DNA from: Vulcanimicrobiota bacterium
Lineage (GTDB): Bacteria; Vulcanimicrobiota; Vulcanimicrobiia; Vulcanimicrobiales; Vulcanimicrobiaceae
Length of the DNA stretch: 49,432 nucleotides
NCBI GenBank assembly: GCA_027459645.1
Contig: DAIDHQ010000018.1
Coordinates: forward strand, 1 to 49,432
Direction: 5' to 3'
Positions 42,314 to 49,432 of this stretch are shown here, piece after piece (positions within the stretch are counted from its first letter, which is position 1; the number at the start of each line of letters is the position of its first letter). The notes under the pieces are model-generated. The model had not been told where the DNA came from and searched no databases. It saw only the letters and a program-made list of their open reading frames with translations. Made by a program: the position numbers and the translations under genes.

Positions 42314-42624
42314 AACGCGGCGAGGTGTGGCTTGTGAGTCTCGAGCCAACGATCGGTGCAGAAATTCGAAAGACGCGGCCTTGCGTCATCGTATCCCCCG
42401 ATGAAATGGCGGCGCTTCACACGGTCATCGTGGCACCATTGACAAGTCGCGGCTTTAACGCACCTTCACGAATCGAAACGTCGTTTGGCGGTCACGAAGG
42501 CTTTATCGTCTTAGATCAGCTGCGTGCAGTCGACAAGCGCCGGCTCCTTCGCAACATCGGATCGCTTGCCGACGGCGAACTGCACGCTGCGCTCGGCACG
42601 CTGGTGGAGATATTTACCGAATAG
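42310..42624 (+). CDS. mazF: MazF/PemK-type mRNA interferase toxin
   Basis: The 104-residue protein shows the family pattern: KRGEVWLVSLEPTIGAEIRK, TRPCVIVSPDEM, VIVAPLTSR and GFIVLDQLRAVDKRRLLRNI. It cleaves single-stranded RNA at short motifs and is neutralised by the antitoxin encoded just upstream with a four-base overlap. The 3' end faces the vapC gene, 26 bases away. Confidence 0.93.
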   Translation: MKRGEVWLVSLEPTIGAEIRKTRPCVIVSPDEMAALHTVIVAPLTSRGFNAPSRIETSFGGHEGFIVLDQLRAVDKRRLLRNIGSLADGELHAALGTLVEIFTE

Positions 42625-42650
42625 ACACATGCCGGCAGCGTTTTCCCCGA

Positions 42651-43046
42651 TTAGGGCGCTAAAGCGGATTCAACGTCTGTCTGTGAAAAATCTTCGCCCT
42701 TGAATAGCAACGGTTGGTGCAGGGCAACGGCTGTTGCATAGCTCAGGCAGTCGCCAAAATTGAGTGCTGCTTTATGGCGACCTTTGCCGAAACGTCGATA
42801 GGCAAAACGCGCGTAGTCGGTCTCGAGGCGACCGAAAGGCGCTACTTCGATGAACAGCGTCGTCAAGAAGTTGTCTAGATCCGTTGATCCAACTTCGCCG
42901 AGGGCGGCGCGTGCCACGATTTCGCACTCGAGGAGCGTTGGTGCGCCGATATGAAGCGTTTCGGCTTGTTCAATTGCTTGCCGGTAGATATTCGCATCAG
43001 GCTCGTTTCGGAGAATCGCGATGACTGCGGAGGTGTCAAGGACCAT
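42651..43046 (-). CDS. vapC: VapC-type PIN-domain toxin
   Basis: The 131-residue PIN-domain protein begins MVLDTSAVIAILRNE with the first acidic residue. It has the Glu of LLECEIVARAAL and ends with the acidic cluster LNFGDCLSYATAVALHQPLL. This matches VapC ribonucleases, which often cut tRNA or rRNA. Its ATG shares one base (TAATG) with the antitoxin stop. Confidence 0.93.
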   Translation of the reverse strand: MVLDTSAVIAILRNEPDANIYRQAIEQAETLHIGAPTLLECEIVARAALGEVGSTDLDNFLTTLFIEVAPFGRLETDYARFAYRRFGKGRHKAALNFGDCLSYATAVALHQPLLFKGEDFSQTDVESALAP

Positions 43047-43294
43047 TAGTTAGGGGTGCCCGCTTCGTCGTATCCCGCAATCTCCCCCGACGGGCGCATA
43101 TCGAGGACTTTTCGCGAGCGGGCCACGGCCTGGATGCGATCAAGGGCTCCCTTGCGGCTCTTGCGTCGCTCCACGGCCGCAAGCCGTTCTCGTAGCGCCT
43201 TAGTGACGACGGTCGTGAGGCTTTCGCCCGTTTCACGCGCGAGCTTACGCGCTAGCTCGTTAGCCTCGTCACTCTTGATACTGAGGATCTTCAT
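43046..43294 (-). CDS. vapB: VapB-type antitoxin
   Basis: The 82-residue protein begins with a ribbon-helix-helix-like segment (MKILSIKSDEANELARKLAR, then ETGESLTTVVTKALRERLAA) typical of the Rv0623-like VapB family. A basic linker and a C-terminal toxin-wrapping tail (VLDMRPSGEIAGYDEAGTPN) follow. It is the first gene of the pair, and its promoter contains the palindrome ATGGTACCAT just before the start codon. Confidence 0.9.
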   Translation of the reverse strand: MKILSIKSDEANELARKLARETGESLTTVVTKALRERLAAVERRKSRKGALDRIQAVARSRKVLDMRPSGEIAGYDEAGTPN

Positions 43295-43295
43295 G

Positions 43296-43313
43296 ATGGT
43301 ACCATTCTACCAT
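43296..43313. promoter_or_regulatory. vapBC operator
   Basis: The palindrome ATGGTACCAT (43296-43305) starts two bases before the vapB start codon and is followed by a further half-site ACCAT (43309-43313). This is consistent with autoregulation by VapB dimers and a short or absent 5' leader. Confidence 0.5.
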
Positions 43314-43341
43314 AAAAGGTGGAATAGGCAGCAGCCGCCGC

Positions 43342-43380
43342 TCTTCGACGAGTCAGCCCTTGGACAAGCTCAGCTGTCAC
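43342..43380. repeat. Degenerate copy of the dispersed repeat
   Basis: TTCGACGAGTCAGCCCTTGG and ACAAGCTCAGCTGTCAC recall the 'CTTCGACAAGCTCAGGGTGACA' words of the right-end array, with several changes. It lies between vapB and the convergent beta-barrel gene. Confidence 0.45.
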
Positions 43381-43389
43381 GGACGCCTG

Positions 43390-44112
43390 CTATCGTTGAA
43401 GTGTGAGGCGCAGGCCGAAGGCGCGTTGAAAGACGTTGTCCTTCGTAAATTGCGTGAACGGTTGCGCGTACCATAAAGCGATATTGTAGCGGCGATGGAT
43501 GACGGCGCCGATCGTCGCGCGCACGTCATACGCCGTGTAACGCTGGTCGCCCGTGATGCGAGAAAGGCCCGCTTCGAGCGCCCCGTAGATCGAGCGGCGC
43601 GTCACGCCGAGCGCTCGTCCGCGCAGATCGAATCGTTGCGTGAACGGGGCGAACGCGACGCGCGTCCCGCCAAAGGGAACGGTATACTCGGCAATCCCGA
43701 TCAGCGATATGCTCGGCCGCACGTGATAGCTTAGGGTATAAACCGGCGCAAACGTCGCGCGTCCGTTGGTGAAGGTCAACGCGCCCGTCGGGAGCGTGAG
43801 CGCGGCGCCGAAGGTTTGGTCCCACCGCCGGGGCGCAGCCGCGGCGCGCTGCCGAAACGAAAGGCCGAGATCACCCATGCCGTTAGCGGAGGCGAAATTG
43901 GCGATCGTCAGACGCTGCTGGATCGGGATGTCGACATCGAATTCGCGGCGGTTTCCCCATGCGCGCGAAGCGGTCAGGTCGAATCCGGTTTGCTTCGCAA
44001 TCGGACCGAGCGTCGTGACCGTCGACGAAATGCCGGCCGACGTCTGCATGCATGACGGATCGAGCGCGGTATTGACGGTACAGGCGAGGACGGCGGCAAG
44101 AATAAGGCTCAA
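43390..44112 (-). CDS. Outer-membrane beta-barrel protein, unknown function
   Basis: The 240-residue protein has a short signal-like N-terminus (MSLILAAVLACTVNTALDPS) followed by alternating amphipathic strands ending in aromatic residues, for example TFGAALTLPTGALTFT, FAPVYTLSYHVRPSISLIGI and IHRRYNIALWYAQPF. The last residue region LRLTLQR fits an outer-membrane barrel end. It resembles proteins annotated as MetA-like or transporter-like barrels. It starts 9 bases after the lipoprotein gene that precedes it, so the two are probably one transcript. Confidence 0.6.
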   Translation of the reverse strand: MSLILAAVLACTVNTALDPSCMQTSAGISSTVTTLGPIAKQTGFDLTASRAWGNRREFDVDIPIQQRLTIANFASANGMGDLGLSFRQRAAAAPRRWDQTFGAALTLPTGALTFTNGRATFAPVYTLSYHVRPSISLIGIAEYTVPFGGTRVAFAPFTQRFDLRGRALGVTRRSIYGALEAGLSRITGDQRYTAYDVRATIGAVIHRRYNIALWYAQPFTQFTKDNVFQRAFGLRLTLQR

Positions 44113-44121
44113 CGTCGCTCC

Positions 44122-45651
44122 TTACGTGGAATAGGTGAATGTCGTGCTGCTGCAGCCGCCGCACGGAACGCTAATGGTATTCGATCCTGGCTGCAGGTCG
44201 AAGGTGACGACGTCGCCGGCTCGCCCAGCAGGCACAACGTTCGGACCGCTCATCTGCAGCAGGGCCGGATCGCTCCAGATGGCGATGCCGTAGTGCGTTG
44301 CGATCGGCGCCGAAAACGCAAAGCTGATCGAGCCGTTTGCCACCGCGACACCGGTGAGCGAAGGCGTCTGCGACGCCTGCAATTCGGCGAGCGGAACGTT
44401 AAACGCCGATTGCGGATCGAGCGCATACGGGAACACGCGCGTGGGCGTGGTGTGTCCGGCAAGAAACGTCATGCCGGCGACGTTATCGTGGAAGTCGATG
44501 GTGGCCGGATAGAGCGTTTGATTGCCGCCGAGAATGTCCGACGCTACGGCGACGCCGCCAGGAAGCGACGGAAATGCAATGGCGCGTGGCGCTGCGGAGA
44601 ACGTGGCCGCATCGACCACGGCGCTACGCAACGTTTCGAGTTTCATGCCGTCGGCTTTCGCACGCGCGTAGAGCGCGGTCATGATCGTTTGATCGCCGGG
44701 GTTCAGATCCTCGGCGCTCTCTTGCTGCGACATCATGACCATCGGTTGCGTTTGTCCGGCGGCTGCGTATGCATCGGCGATTTGATCGATATACGTGACT
44801 GCGCCCGCGGTAGTGAAACCAGCGCGCTCTTGCAAGTCGTCGGGATCGGTTGAGAAGTATTCCGAATGATGGCTCAGGTAGGCGCGCGTAAGGTCCCGCG
44901 CGGTCCATTCAAAGGCGACCAACGGACAACTTCCATCGGGTGTGGGACGCTTGTACGACGTGGGATCGGCGCAATAGCTGCCCCATGGCGCGCCCAGGTC
45001 CCAATCGCCGTCGATGCCTTGCGTATCCCAGGTGATGCCCCAGAAGCCGGTCTCTCCGAGTGCGAGCAAACCGCTGATGTTGCGTTCCTTGCCGCCGCCT
45101 TCAACGCTCACTTTCGGGGTGAACCACGGCAGGCCCGATTCGAGACCTGCGATCAACGTGGGATCGTCGATCGATTCGACGTCATCGCCATTTTGAATGT
45201 GAAAGGCGTTGTACATCGACGTGTTTGCAAGGTACGCGAGGTTGCCGACCATCCACGTGACGGGGACGTTCGATGCTGTAGCGGCCGTCTCGATCGACTG
45301 CATGCCGGCCACGGAGTACGCCTGCTGCAACGAGGTTGCGACGAAGACGGTTTTGGTCGGCCCGTTCGGCTTAGCCCACGACGGTACGGTTGGAGAGGGG
45401 TTGCGCCCGAGCTGCGCCGCGCAGTTGCTGCTGCGTACGTCGATCGGGGAGAACGAGCCGCTCGGCACTCGATACGAGATGAATCCGTCGTAAGAAACGG
45501 TGCAGCTTGCTGCGCTTTCATCGAACACGCCGATGCCCGCAATGGACGGGGGCGGCGGCGGAATGACGTTGTTGGTGCCACCACCGGAGCAGGCGCCGAG
45601 GGCGATCAATGCCAAAATCGCCGCGGCCGATAAGACTCGTCGTTGAAACAC
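44122..45651 (-). CDS. Large lipoprotein of unknown function
   Basis: The 509-residue protein has the lipobox ALGACSGG and a proline run (VIPPPPPSIAGIGVF). The central part, with VFVATSLQQAYSVAGMQSIE, VTWMVGNLAYLA, GIDGDWDLGAPWGSYCADPT and LSHHSEYFSTDPDDLQERAG, has the rhythm of a TIM-barrel or polysaccharide-deacetylase-like domain. The C-terminal 110 residues are beta-rich and end in CGGCSSTTFTYST. I do not recognise the family; a glycan-acting surface protein is a guess. Confidence 0.65.
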   Translation of the reverse strand: MFQRRVLSAAAILALIALGACSGGGTNNVIPPPPPSIAGIGVFDESAASCTVSYDGFISYRVPSGSFSPIDVRSSNCAAQLGRNPSPTVPSWAKPNGPTKTVFVATSLQQAYSVAGMQSIETAATASNVPVTWMVGNLAYLANTSMYNAFHIQNGDDVESIDDPTLIAGLESGLPWFTPKVSVEGGGKERNISGLLALGETGFWGITWDTQGIDGDWDLGAPWGSYCADPTSYKRPTPDGSCPLVAFEWTARDLTRAYLSHHSEYFSTDPDDLQERAGFTTAGAVTYIDQIADAYAAAGQTQPMVMMSQQESAEDLNPGDQTIMTALYARAKADGMKLETLRSAVVDAATFSAAPRAIAFPSLPGGVAVASDILGGNQTLYPATIDFHDNVAGMTFLAGHTTPTRVFPYALDPQSAFNVPLAELQASQTPSLTGVAVANGSISFAFSAPIATHYGIAIWSDPALLQMSGPNVVPAGRAGDVVTFDLQPGSNTISVPCGGCSSTTFTYST

Positions 45652-45744
45652 AATTCCCCCAAGGAAGACTTGCTTTCGATTACCTCTGCGGCGTGCCAGG
45701 CCCTTTGTTATGGGGGTGCCGATACCACCCGGCGGCGCGGGCGC

Positions 45745-45869
45745 CCCTCGGCAAGCTCAGGGTGACAGGTGCGTTGCGGTCCTTCGTCTACGCGCGTTTC
45801 GCTTTGCGAAACATGCTCCGCTCAGGATGACACGTAGATGGCGCCCTTAGACAAGCTCAGGGTGACGCT
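45745..45869. repeat. Dispersed repeat copy between two minus-strand genes
   Basis: The unit reads AAGCTCAGGGTGACAGGTGC, then GTTGCGGTCCTTCGTCTACG, a hairpin CGTTTCGC-TTT-GCGAAACA, then TGCTCCGCTCAGGATGACAC, and ends with a second AAGCTCAGGGTGAC. It is the same unit as in the right-end tandem array. The 219-base gap holds no gene apart from this. Confidence 0.85.
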
Positions 45870-45870
45870 G

Positions 45871-47670
45871 TTATGGCGAGACGATGACGATGGCCTCGTT
45901 CGCGCGGACGGCTTTTGCGACGACGGGATTCGTGAGGTAGGCGAACGCGTTTTCCACTTGTTCGCGCGTACATGCCTGCGTTGAGTGCGCGGCTGCGAGT
46001 TCGCGATCGACGAGCGCCATCGCGGTGTCGACGGTAAGCAGCGGCGCGGTCGCGGGGCCTCCTTGCGTCGCCGCCGTAACCTGTAGCTCGCGTCCGACGC
46101 GTTCGAGGATGTCCATCACGACGCGTACGTGTTTGGCGTCGCCGTGCGCGCGCGCCCATTGCAGATCGGTTAGCGCGTCGGCCGCATATCCGGGCGCAAA
46201 GGCGTTGCGGAGTTCATAAGCGTTCGCACCAAGTGCAAGCGCGAGACGGAGATCATCGGCGGTCCAGGCGCAGACGCCGTGGGTCTTGAGTTCTTGCGTG
46301 AGCTCGGTTTCATTTGGGAATGCGGGTCCGATTAGTACGCAAAATTGCGCGTTGTAGGGTTCGCGGTATTTCGCCGCTTCGAAGGCATCGGGTTGCGAGA
46401 CCGTCGCTTTCGCGGTCTTACATTCGAGCATGACGCGGTAGCCGAGCACGCCGAGCTGCGCATCGATGTAGCCGTCGGGCGCCTTATTTCCGCCGACATG
46501 TGTGGCTGCGAACCCGAGATGCGCGAACGCATCGCACACGGCGATCTCGAAAGCGGCGGGATCGCTGCCTTGCGCGGTTTCGCTCAGGCGTTGCGCGAGG
46601 GCGCCCGCTTGCGGGTCGGGCGCATGCGGGGCGACGTCGGGGAGGTTCGGCCAATCGTCGGGCGGCTCGTTGAAGCGGAAGCTGCGATCGGCGTCTTGTA
46701 CGATGGCGGGGCGGCGTCCGTTGCCTTGCGCACGTGCGATGTATTCGATCAGCGCAGTGTAGACGTACTTCGCTTTGAAATCTGCCGGAAGCAAGCCATG
46801 CGCTACGGCTTCTTTGAAAATCGCGTCGGCGCTGCGGGCTCGGCCGTCGAGTAGTATCTGCAGCGCCGCATCGATTACGTGTCCGTGCGAGGTGGCTGCG
46901 AGCGAGAGTGTCTGCAGAGAACCGAACGTTTGACGGCCTATGCGCCTGCGTTCTGAGGCGAGCAGATCGCCAACGGCGCCGAGCCGCGCCGGCAGTTGAT
47001 CGATTGTGACCGACGGAAGCGCGTCGAGCTCGTCCCAGCGCACGGGAACGGCGACGGGTAAGCCGTCGCGGCCGCGCAGGCTGTAGGGAAGCACGCTCCA
47101 CGCGTGCACGGCGTTGTGCGCGACGTGGATGTGTACGGCGTTCGGAGCGTGTGTGTTGGGTTCGGTGCTGAAGATGGCATTCGACGCGGCGAGCGCGTTC
47201 GTGAGCTGGTGCAGCCACGTGCGTACGTCATCGTAGGCGGGTGCGTCGTCGAAGGGAACGAAGAGCGCAACTCCGCCGAGGCCGTCGAGCACGGCGACTG
47301 CATCGAGATCGTGTTGGGCGAGCGCGGCACGCGTAGCGCGTGCGGCTGCGGCGAGCTGCTTTGGCGCAGTGTTCGCGCCTGGCTCGAGCAAGATGCGTGC
47401 GAAACCGACGCGGCCGGGATGCTCGATCGATGGCGTCCACGAGTGAAGTTCCACCGCATCGAGTCGCCGCACGCACCACGCGACGACGCGCGGCGTGAGC
47501 GGGAGGGATTTCGGATACCAACGCGGCTTCGTCCCGAGGCCTCCAGGGAACGCGGCAGTGACGATGGGGATGGCGCCGAACGTCGATTCCAGCGTCGGAG
47601 CGACGCGTTGGTAGTGACGTTCGATGGCAGAGGTGCGAGACGTCGTTTCCACGCGGACAGGGTTTCGCAT
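45871..47670 (-). CDS. Degenerate LigD-type PrimPol domain, HARE-like HTH and PD-(D/E)xK nuclease fusion
   Basis: The 599-residue protein has three parts. Residues about 20-215 follow the LigD polymerase domain (AVELHSWTPSIEHPGRVGFA, DGLGGVALFVPFDDAPAYDD, VLPYSLRGRDGLPVAVPVRW), but the catalytic D-L-D-P-G reads LLEPG (94-98) and the later Asp is His, so it cannot polymerise in the usual way. Residues about 263-335 resemble a HARE winged helix (SADAIFKEAVAHGLLPADFK, YVYTALIEYIARAQGNGRRP). Residues about 373-470 are an Mrr-like nuclease with Asp399 and Glu416-Cys-Lys418 (VMLECKTA). Recognition and cutting of DNA, perhaps in defence, is inferred. Confidence 0.65.
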   Translation of the reverse strand: MRNPVRVETTSRTSAIERHYQRVAPTLESTFGAIPIVTAAFPGGLGTKPRWYPKSLPLTPRVVAWCVRRLDAVELHSWTPSIEHPGRVGFARILLEPGANTAPKQLAAAARATRAALAQHDLDAVAVLDGLGGVALFVPFDDAPAYDDVRTWLHQLTNALAASNAIFSTEPNTHAPNAVHIHVAHNAVHAWSVLPYSLRGRDGLPVAVPVRWDELDALPSVTIDQLPARLGAVGDLLASERRRIGRQTFGSLQTLSLAATSHGHVIDAALQILLDGRARSADAIFKEAVAHGLLPADFKAKYVYTALIEYIARAQGNGRRPAIVQDADRSFRFNEPPDDWPNLPDVAPHAPDPQAGALAQRLSETAQGSDPAAFEIAVCDAFAHLGFAATHVGGNKAPDGYIDAQLGVLGYRVMLECKTAKATVSQPDAFEAAKYREPYNAQFCVLIGPAFPNETELTQELKTHGVCAWTADDLRLALALGANAYELRNAFAPGYAADALTDLQWARAHGDAKHVRVVMDILERVGRELQVTAATQGGPATAPLLTVDTAMALVDRELAAAHSTQACTREQVENAFAYLTNPVVAKAVRANEAIVIVSP

Positions 47671-48107
47671 TGTAAAAAGAAACCCTGGATATCGTTTCTC
47701 GCTCGACTAGATGCGATTTGCACCTAGTGGGCAGCCGATGGCGACGACGCGCGGACGAGAGACAACGCGTGGCGCAGCGGCACTCATTGCATTGCTCTTG
47801 CCGATCACGATCAACGAGCCGCGCGTAAAACCCCGAAGGTCCTTGACTCGCCCACATTGGTGAAAGAGGGACATGAGGTTGTGCTGCATCGCTTCGTCGC
47901 TGACGCGCGGTCGGCGCAATCTTCGCGGTGGAAGACGTTCCCGGTATTGCCCGACGCCACGGATATTCCACATCTTATTGTGGCTTACGAGAACTGGATA
48001 GTGACGCGCGTTCACCGCTGCCGCCCGTCCTCGGCGCTGCAGAGGAAAGCGCCCAGGGAACTGCTGTCGAAGCGAAGCTTTGTAGGCCTGTATTGACGGG
48101 GGTGCAA
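47671..48107. other. 437-base stretch with at most a gene remnant
   Basis: On the minus strand, between about 47707 and 47860, a frame reads GRVKDLRGFTRGSLIVIGKS, which recalls the start of phage-type HNH or zinc-ribbon proteins (D-L-x-G-x-x-F-G-x-L-x-V-I). The following residues lack the expected Cys pattern apart from one CPLG. I see no ribosome binding site. It is best treated as a decayed fragment. Confidence 0.25.
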
Positions 48108-48770
48108 ATGAGCAAAACGTACCGGGAGATCATCATATCTGTTGCATCGGCCTTTTTGGGAGCAATTGTCGGGTCAGCGTGAACCTTCATTGTCACGATC
48201 TACCAAGATCACCAACAGCAAGTTGCTGCCGCTCCTGATCTCGCGCTAAGTTGCAACGATACGTTGAGTGCATGGCAACGCACGTCGACGAATGCGTTGA
48301 TTATCGTTCGAATTGACCCCTCTCACTTCCGCCCTGGACGGTATAGGGATGGCGCTAATGCGATGACATTCCAAGGCCCGCACTACCCTCATAACTTGCC
48401 TGAATACCTCAAGGCTTGCACGATCAGAAACGACGGCGATGAAGTCGCTCGGAGGGTCACGTTGCAGTTATATGCGATGATTGACATGGTGCATGACGGA
48501 CGGATCACATCTATATCCGAGGTGCCAATCCCCGTCGGCTTTGATGCCGTCTCCGCGCATGCGCAAGGTACTTTTTTCATCGCTAACATGAACCAAGGAG
48601 AAGGTACTCTTGAACCAACGAGCTCTGCATCATACCAAACGCTTTACGAAGCGAAGCCAGAAAAGCATCGCGTGACGATACTGAGTATGAGCTCCTATCT
48701 GCACCCTATGCAGGGCGCCTGCAAGCCAAACCGCGGGGAATGGCCGCCGATAGTATGTCTGAGCCCGTAA
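48108..48770 (+). pseudogene. Membrane-anchored protein gene interrupted by a TGA
   Basis: ATG 48108 (GGGGGTG upstream) opens MSKTYREIIISVASAFLGAI and reaches TGA at 48180-48182 after 24 codons. The same frame then continues without a break to 48770 (TFIVTIYQDHQQQVAAAPDL and so on). The two halves make one transmembrane helix followed by a soluble domain of about 180 residues, so the TGA most likely replaced TGG (Trp) or CGA (Arg). There is no redox motif at the site, so selenocysteine is unlikely. I do not recognise the domain (PHYPHNLPEYLKACTIRNDG, VTLQLYAMIDMVHDGRITSI). GC is lower than in the surroundings. Confidence 0.6.
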
Positions 48771-48803
48771 GGTCCCAACAATAGGAGTCACCTAGACCGA
48801 CCC

Positions 48804-48935
48804 CTACGGAGCCCAAAGAGCTCGGATAAATGCTTCTTCGTCCTTTGGCTCAACGATGTTGTAGAGCATCGCCTCCGCATCGTTTCCAAAGCAAAACGCA
48901 CGAGTTTGACGCTCGCCGCTCGACGAGCTCAGGTT
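48804..48935 (-). pseudogene. C-terminal fragment of a lost gene
   Basis: A minus-strand frame ending at TAG 48804-48806 reads ERQTRAFCFGNDAEAMLYNI and VEPKDEEAFIRALWAP, which has normal coding composition. It has no start and runs at its 5' side into the dispersed repeat array. It appears to be the tail of a gene whose front was removed when the repeats or the IS element arrived. Confidence 0.4.
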
Positions 48936-49191
48936 GAGAGGTGCGTTGCGGTCCTTCGCCTACGCATGTTTCGCTTTGCGAAACATGCTCCGCTCAGGAT
49001 GACACGTAGGCGTCCTTCGACAAGCTCAGGGTGACAGGTGCGTTGCGGTCCTTCGTCTACGCATGTTTCGCTTTGCGAAACATGCTCCGCTCAGGATGAC
49101 ACATAGGCGTCCTTCGACAAGCTCAGGATGACAGGTGCGTTGCGGTCCTTCGTCCACGCATGTTTCGCTTTGCGAAACATGCTCCGCTCAG
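48918..49191. repeat. Tandem array of the dispersed repeat (about three units)
   Basis: Each unit of about 115 bases contains CTTCGACAAGCTCAGGGTGA, then CAGGTGCGTTGCGGTCCTTC, then a perfect 11-bp hairpin GCATGTTTCGC-TTT-GCGAAACATGC (for example 49061-49085), and ends TCCGCTCAGGATGACAC. The third unit is cut after GCTCAG at 49191, where the IS110-type element begins. Confidence 0.85.
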
Positions 49192-49432
49192 ATACTGTGT
49201 TAGAAGTCAAGCCGCGTGCCCTGGATTAAAGCGCGATCCGGTCTTGCCAACAATGAACGCCAGGACCAGGAGCTTCCGCATGATGGCGGTTACGATCACC
49301 TTTGGCCGCTTGCCGGCGGCCTTGAGGCGTTCCACGAATGGCCTGAAGTAGGCACTGTGATTTTTTGCCGAAAGGGCCGCGTAATATAACGCTTTACGCA
49401 GCGCCGCATTGCCGATCTTCGATATCCGGCCA
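49192..49432 (-). mobile_element. IS110-family insertion sequence, right-hand part
   Basis: The sequence from 49192 to the window end is foreign to the repeat array and encodes the C-terminus of an IS110-type transposase. Its boundary with the repeat is sharp (GCTCAG then ATACTGTG). Only one end is in the window, so flanking duplications and the non-coding bridge-RNA region cannot be examined. Confidence 0.7.
49207..49432 (-). CDS. IS110-family transposase, C-terminal part (partial)
   Basis: The minus-strand frame from the window edge to TGA at 49207 encodes 74 residues. They begin GRISKIGNAALRKALYYAAL, continue with SAKNHSAYFRPFVERLKAAG and KRPKVIVTAIMRKLLVLAFI, and end NPGHAA. This is the end of the Transposase_20 domain of IS110/IS116 elements, which carries the catalytic Ser region upstream and works with a structured bridge RNA. 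The start lies beyond the window. Confidence 0.9.
   Translation of the reverse strand, partial: GRISKIGNAALRKALYYAALSAKNHSAYFRPFVERLKAAGKRPKVIVTAIMRKLLVLAFIVGKTGSRFNPGHAA

Noticed and set aside
47857-48096. A 79-codon plus-strand frame
   Set aside because: No ribosome binding site, no recognisable composition, and overlap with an equally weak minus-strand frame.
48180-48182. Selenocysteine at the second in-frame TGA
   Set aside because: The codon lies in a hydrophobic helix without a redox motif, and I see no stable hairpin at the right distance.
48918-49191. CRISPR array at the right end
   Set aside because: The 'spacers' are themselves repeated between units, so this is a tandem duplication of one long repeat.
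1-49432. tRNA or rRNA genes
   Set aside because: I looked for T-loop and 16S/23S signature words and saw none that fit; this was by eye, so a covariance search could still find one.

Overview
The window comes from a GC-rich (about 60%) diderm bacterium. A TolC-type outer-membrane factor, a beta-barrel protein and several lipoproteins indicate an outer membrane. The respiratory genes (QcrA/QcrB, CtaCDEF, CtaG) look like those of Actinobacteriota and related terrestrial lineages, and many genes appear to have leaderless promoters. These traits, together with the abundant 'TCATCCTGAGCGGAGCG' intergenic repeats, would fit Candidatus Eremiobacterota (WPS-2) or a neighbouring phylum. That placement is inference from gene content only.

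Layout. 1-8.9 kb: a gene remnant, an aKG-HExxH-type peptide hydroxylase and an ATP-grasp-like protein (a probable RiPP maturation pair cut by the window edge), an ADOP/MacB-type permease, and a separately promoted tolC-padR-macA-macB export operon. 9.1-13.3 kb: pepA divergent from purM and a GNAT-PurN fusion gene. 13.4-18.1 kb: a winged-helix regulator divergent from icd, with a strong palindromic operator between them, then an APC permease and a beta-lactamase-fold serine hydrolase. 18.2-19.3 kb: a RES-Xre toxin-antitoxin pair. 19.3-25.3 kb: a minus-strand aspartate-family operon, thrC-thrB-hom-metY-metX, carrying two transcription attenuators with Thr-rich and Thr/Met/Cys-rich leader peptides. 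25.3-27.8 kb: two Crp/Fnr regulators with related operators and a PP2C phosphatase. 27.8-31.6 kb: a zinc alcohol dehydrogenase, a secreted protein, tsaD, a lipoprotein, and a peroxiredoxin-like gene with an in-frame TGA at the catalytic cysteine followed by a SECIS-like hairpin (a probable selenoprotein). 31.6-33.5 kb: a less GC-rich island with a frameshifted small gene and a degenerate CPBP protease. 33.6-42.0 kb: a two-armed respiratory cluster, with ctaC-ctaD-ctaF leftward and ctaE-qcrA-qcrB-ctaG-cytochrome c-PQQ dehydrogenase rightward. 42.0-43.3 kb: MazEF and VapBC, tail to tail. 43.4-47.7 kb: an outer-membrane beta-barrel, a large lipoprotein, and a three-domain protein joining a degenerate LigD-type PrimPol domain, a HARE-like helix-turn-helix and a PD-(D/E)xK nuclease. 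47.7-49.4 kb: decaying genes, a tandem repeat array, and an IS110-type transposase that has landed inside the repeat.

How the genes work together. Homoserine made by Hom is divided between threonine (ThrB, ThrC) and methionine (MetX, MetY), and each branch has its own leader-peptide attenuator. The respiratory arm can take electrons from the PQQ dehydrogenase through the small cytochrome c to the CtaCDEF oxidase, alongside the QcrAB complex. A palindromic repeat family runs through the window: it sits after stop codons, supplies the stop codon of pepA, and is found in frame inside the Rieske gene.
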